Source of the DNA: Rhodobacter sp.
Lineage (GTDB): Bacteria > Pseudomonadota > Alphaproteobacteria > Rhodobacterales > Rhodobacteraceae
Length of the DNA: 51,006 nt
Assembly: GCA_013821825.1 (NCBI GenBank)
Contig: PNJK01000021.1
Span: 1-51,006 of the forward strand
Direction of reading: 5' to 3'
This document shows positions 49,649-51,006 of this stretch, piece by piece. The position numbers were made by a program, and so were the translations under genes. The stretch's first letter is position 1. Each line of letters begins with the position of its first letter. A model generated the notes under the pieces. That model searched no databases. It was not told the DNA's origin and worked only from the letters and a program-made list of their open reading frames with translations.

Positions 49649-50191
49649 ATGGCACTGCGCAACGGTCCCGGGGAATTCGGTCTCGTCACCCGAGTCATCC
49701 ATTGGGCAATGGCCCTTCTGGTGATCGCGATGCTGGCCCTTGGCACGCGGATCGCGGATCTGGAGCCGGGACTTGCGAACCTCTGGCTTTACGGCCTGCA
49801 CAAGACCCTGGGCTTTCTTGCCTTGTCGCTGATCTTGCTGCGGGTCGGCTGGCACCTCTACACCCCGCCGCCGCGCCCGCTCGGGGCACCGGGGCCCGCG
49901 CTTTGGGCGGCACGGGCGGCGCACGCGGCCTTTTACCTGCTTCTGATCGCCATTCCGCTGACCGGCTGGGCCGGAAGTTCCGCCACCGGCATTGACGTGA
50001 TGATTGCCGACCGCTGGACCCTGCCGCCGGTCGCCGAACCTTCGGTCGAGGGCGAGGCATTCTGGTTCGGACTGCATGGCGTCCTAACCAAGCTCCTGCT
50101 CGGCCTTGTCGTTGTGCACATGCTCACCGCCATCAAGCGCGAGATGGCGGGCGATGGCACCCTGACCCGAATGCTGCGCGGTCGCGCCTGA
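49649..50191 (+). CDS. Cytochrome b561 family membrane protein
   Basis: The 180-residue protein has four membrane spans and the heme-ligand histidines of bacterial b561 proteins ([47 protein letters not shown]). It moves electrons across or within the inner membrane, possibly with quinol or superoxide as donor. It is coupled with the upstream YceI gene, three bases apart. Confidence 0.92.
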   Translation: MALRNGPGEFGLVTRVIHWAMALLVIAMLALGTRIADLEPGLANLWLYGLHKTLGFLALSLILLRVGWHLYTPPPRPLGAPGPALWAARAAHAAFYLLLIAIPLTGWAGSSATGIDVMIADRWTLPPVAEPSVEGEAFWFGLHGVLTKLLLGLVVVHMLTAIKREMAGDGTLTRMLRGRA

Positions 50192-50268
50192 TAGCCGAAG
50201 CCACCGCTGGCCCTTTGCCAAACCTTGCGCTAAACGAACCACGGACACACGGCAGACGGGGCGCGTAC

Positions 50269-51006
50269 ATGGCTCGGATTCTCATCACCTCCGCCATTCC
50301 CTATATCAACGGGATCAAGCACTTGGGCAACCTGGTGGGTAGCCAGCTGCCCGCCGATCTATTCGCCCGCTTCAACCGGGCGATGGGGCATGAGGTGATG
50401 TTCATCTGCGCCACCGACGAACACGGCACGCCTGCCGAACTTGCTGCCGCCAAGGCCGGCAAGCCGGTGGAAGAATACTGCGCCGAGATGCACGAAGTTC
50501 AAAAGGACCTCGCCGCCGGGTTCCGGCTGTCTTTCGACCATTTCGGCCGATCCTCAAGCCAGAGGAACCACCGTCTGACCCAGCATTTCGCCGGCAAGCT
50601 CGCAGAAAACGGCCTCATCGCGGAAGTCAGCGAAAAGCAGGTCTATTCCATCGACGATGGCCGCTTCCTGCCCGACCGCTATATCACCGGCACCTGCCCG
50701 AACTGCGGGTATGAGGCAGCGCGCGGCGACCAATGCGAAAACTGCACCAAGCAGCTTGACCCGACCGACCTGATCAACCCGCGCTCCTCGATCAGCGGCA
50801 GCACCGATCTTGAGGTTCGGGAGACCAAGCACCTTTACCTGAAACAGCGCAGTTTGCGCGACAAGCTGGAGGCATGGATCGACAGCAAGCATGACTGGCC
50901 GATCCTGACCACCTCGATCGCCAAGAAATGGCTGAACGACGGCGACGGGTTGCAGGATCGTGGCATCACCCGCGACCTCAACTGGGGCATTCCGGTCAAG
51001 AAGGGC
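50269..51006 (+). CDS. metG: Methionyl-tRNA synthetase, N-terminal part (cut by window edge)
   Basis: The first 246 codons of metG are present. The start [20 protein letters not shown] contains the HIGH-type motif as [20 protein letters not shown] and a zinc-knuckle insertion with [17 protein letters not shown] (about 144-160) follow, then [24 protein letters not shown] lies beyond the window. The enzyme charges tRNA-Met. The frame is open to the last base; the 77-bp gap after cytochrome b561 may hold its promoter. Confidence 0.97.
   Translation, partial: MARILITSAIPYINGIKHLGNLVGSQLPADLFARFNRAMGHEVMFICATDEHGTPAELAAAKAGKPVEEYCAEMHEVQKDLAAGFRLSFDHFGRSSSQRNHRLTQHFAGKLAENGLIAEVSEKQVYSIDDGRFLPDRYITGTCPNCGYEAARGDQCENCTKQLDPTDLINPRSSISGSTDLEVRETKHLYLKQRSLRDKLEAWIDSKHDWPILTTSIAKKWLNDGDGLQDRGITRDLNWGIPVKKG

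Overview
This is high-GC alphaproteobacterial chromosome, most likely family Rhodobacteraceae/Paracoccaceae. The evidence is the infA-maf-rng-yacG-tRNA-Phe block, the DmdA/DmdD/AcuI-type genes, the pervasive ATGA/GTGA stop-start overlaps, a CnrYXH-like sigma module and the general protein style. I see no rRNA, CRISPR array or intact phage. The only RNA gene I can support is tRNA-Phe(GAA).

Layout. 1-645: frameshifted tail of an Rhs-family gene (minus). 762-2913: housekeeping genes infA, maf, rng-like, yacG and tRNA-Phe. 2914-5348: a gene-poor accessory stretch beside the tRNA with a lone sulfotransferase and an IS3-type transposase fragment. 5349-19276: a thioesterase, then two divergent operons. 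The left one encodes a PYROXD2/phytoene-desaturase-like FAD enzyme plus a complete five-gene dipeptide/opine-type ABC importer. The right one encodes an isatin-hydrolase-like cyclase, a second FAD enzyme, a MarR regulator and both subunits of indolepyruvate:ferredoxin oxidoreductase. Their shared 142-bp promoter region carries nested AT-rich palindromes. 19342-20941: an intact flavin reductase beside a decayed luciferase-like monooxygenase and a regulator interrupted by a stop. 20962-30393: a CoA-thioester aromatic pathway built around a fused FAD monooxygenase/old-yellow-enzyme protein of the 2-aminobenzoyl-CoA monooxygenase/reductase type, with beta-oxidation genes, a MarR regulator, a thioesterase and a RidA protein. 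30428-38401: a DMSP/methylated-compound module (dmdD, acuI, dmdA-like, lysR, mttB-like) whose acyl-CoA ligase and GlxA-type regulator are broken. 38506-51006: HAD phosphatase, DUF3572, a PleD-like diguanylate cyclase, an ECF sigma/CnrY/CnrX-like module with an EF-hand protein, DUF983, Nudix, desaturase with a divergent XRE regulator, envelope lipoproteins, aldo/keto reductase, ImuA-like protein, YceI, cytochrome b561 and the start of metG.

How it may work together. From about 5.8 to 30.4 kb the genes could form one catabolic supercluster: import of an aromatic or indolic compound, conversion through isatin-type and indolepyruvate-type intermediates, and channelling of 2-aminobenzoate (anthranilate) through 2-aminobenzoyl-CoA into beta-oxidation. 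This is inference from family assignments and clustering. No CoA ligase for 2-aminobenzoate is visible. Several genes in and beside the cluster are freshly broken (one TAC-to-TAA change, two apparent TGG-to-TGA changes, frameshifts, one internal deletion), so the locus may be losing parts, or the assembly may contain errors.
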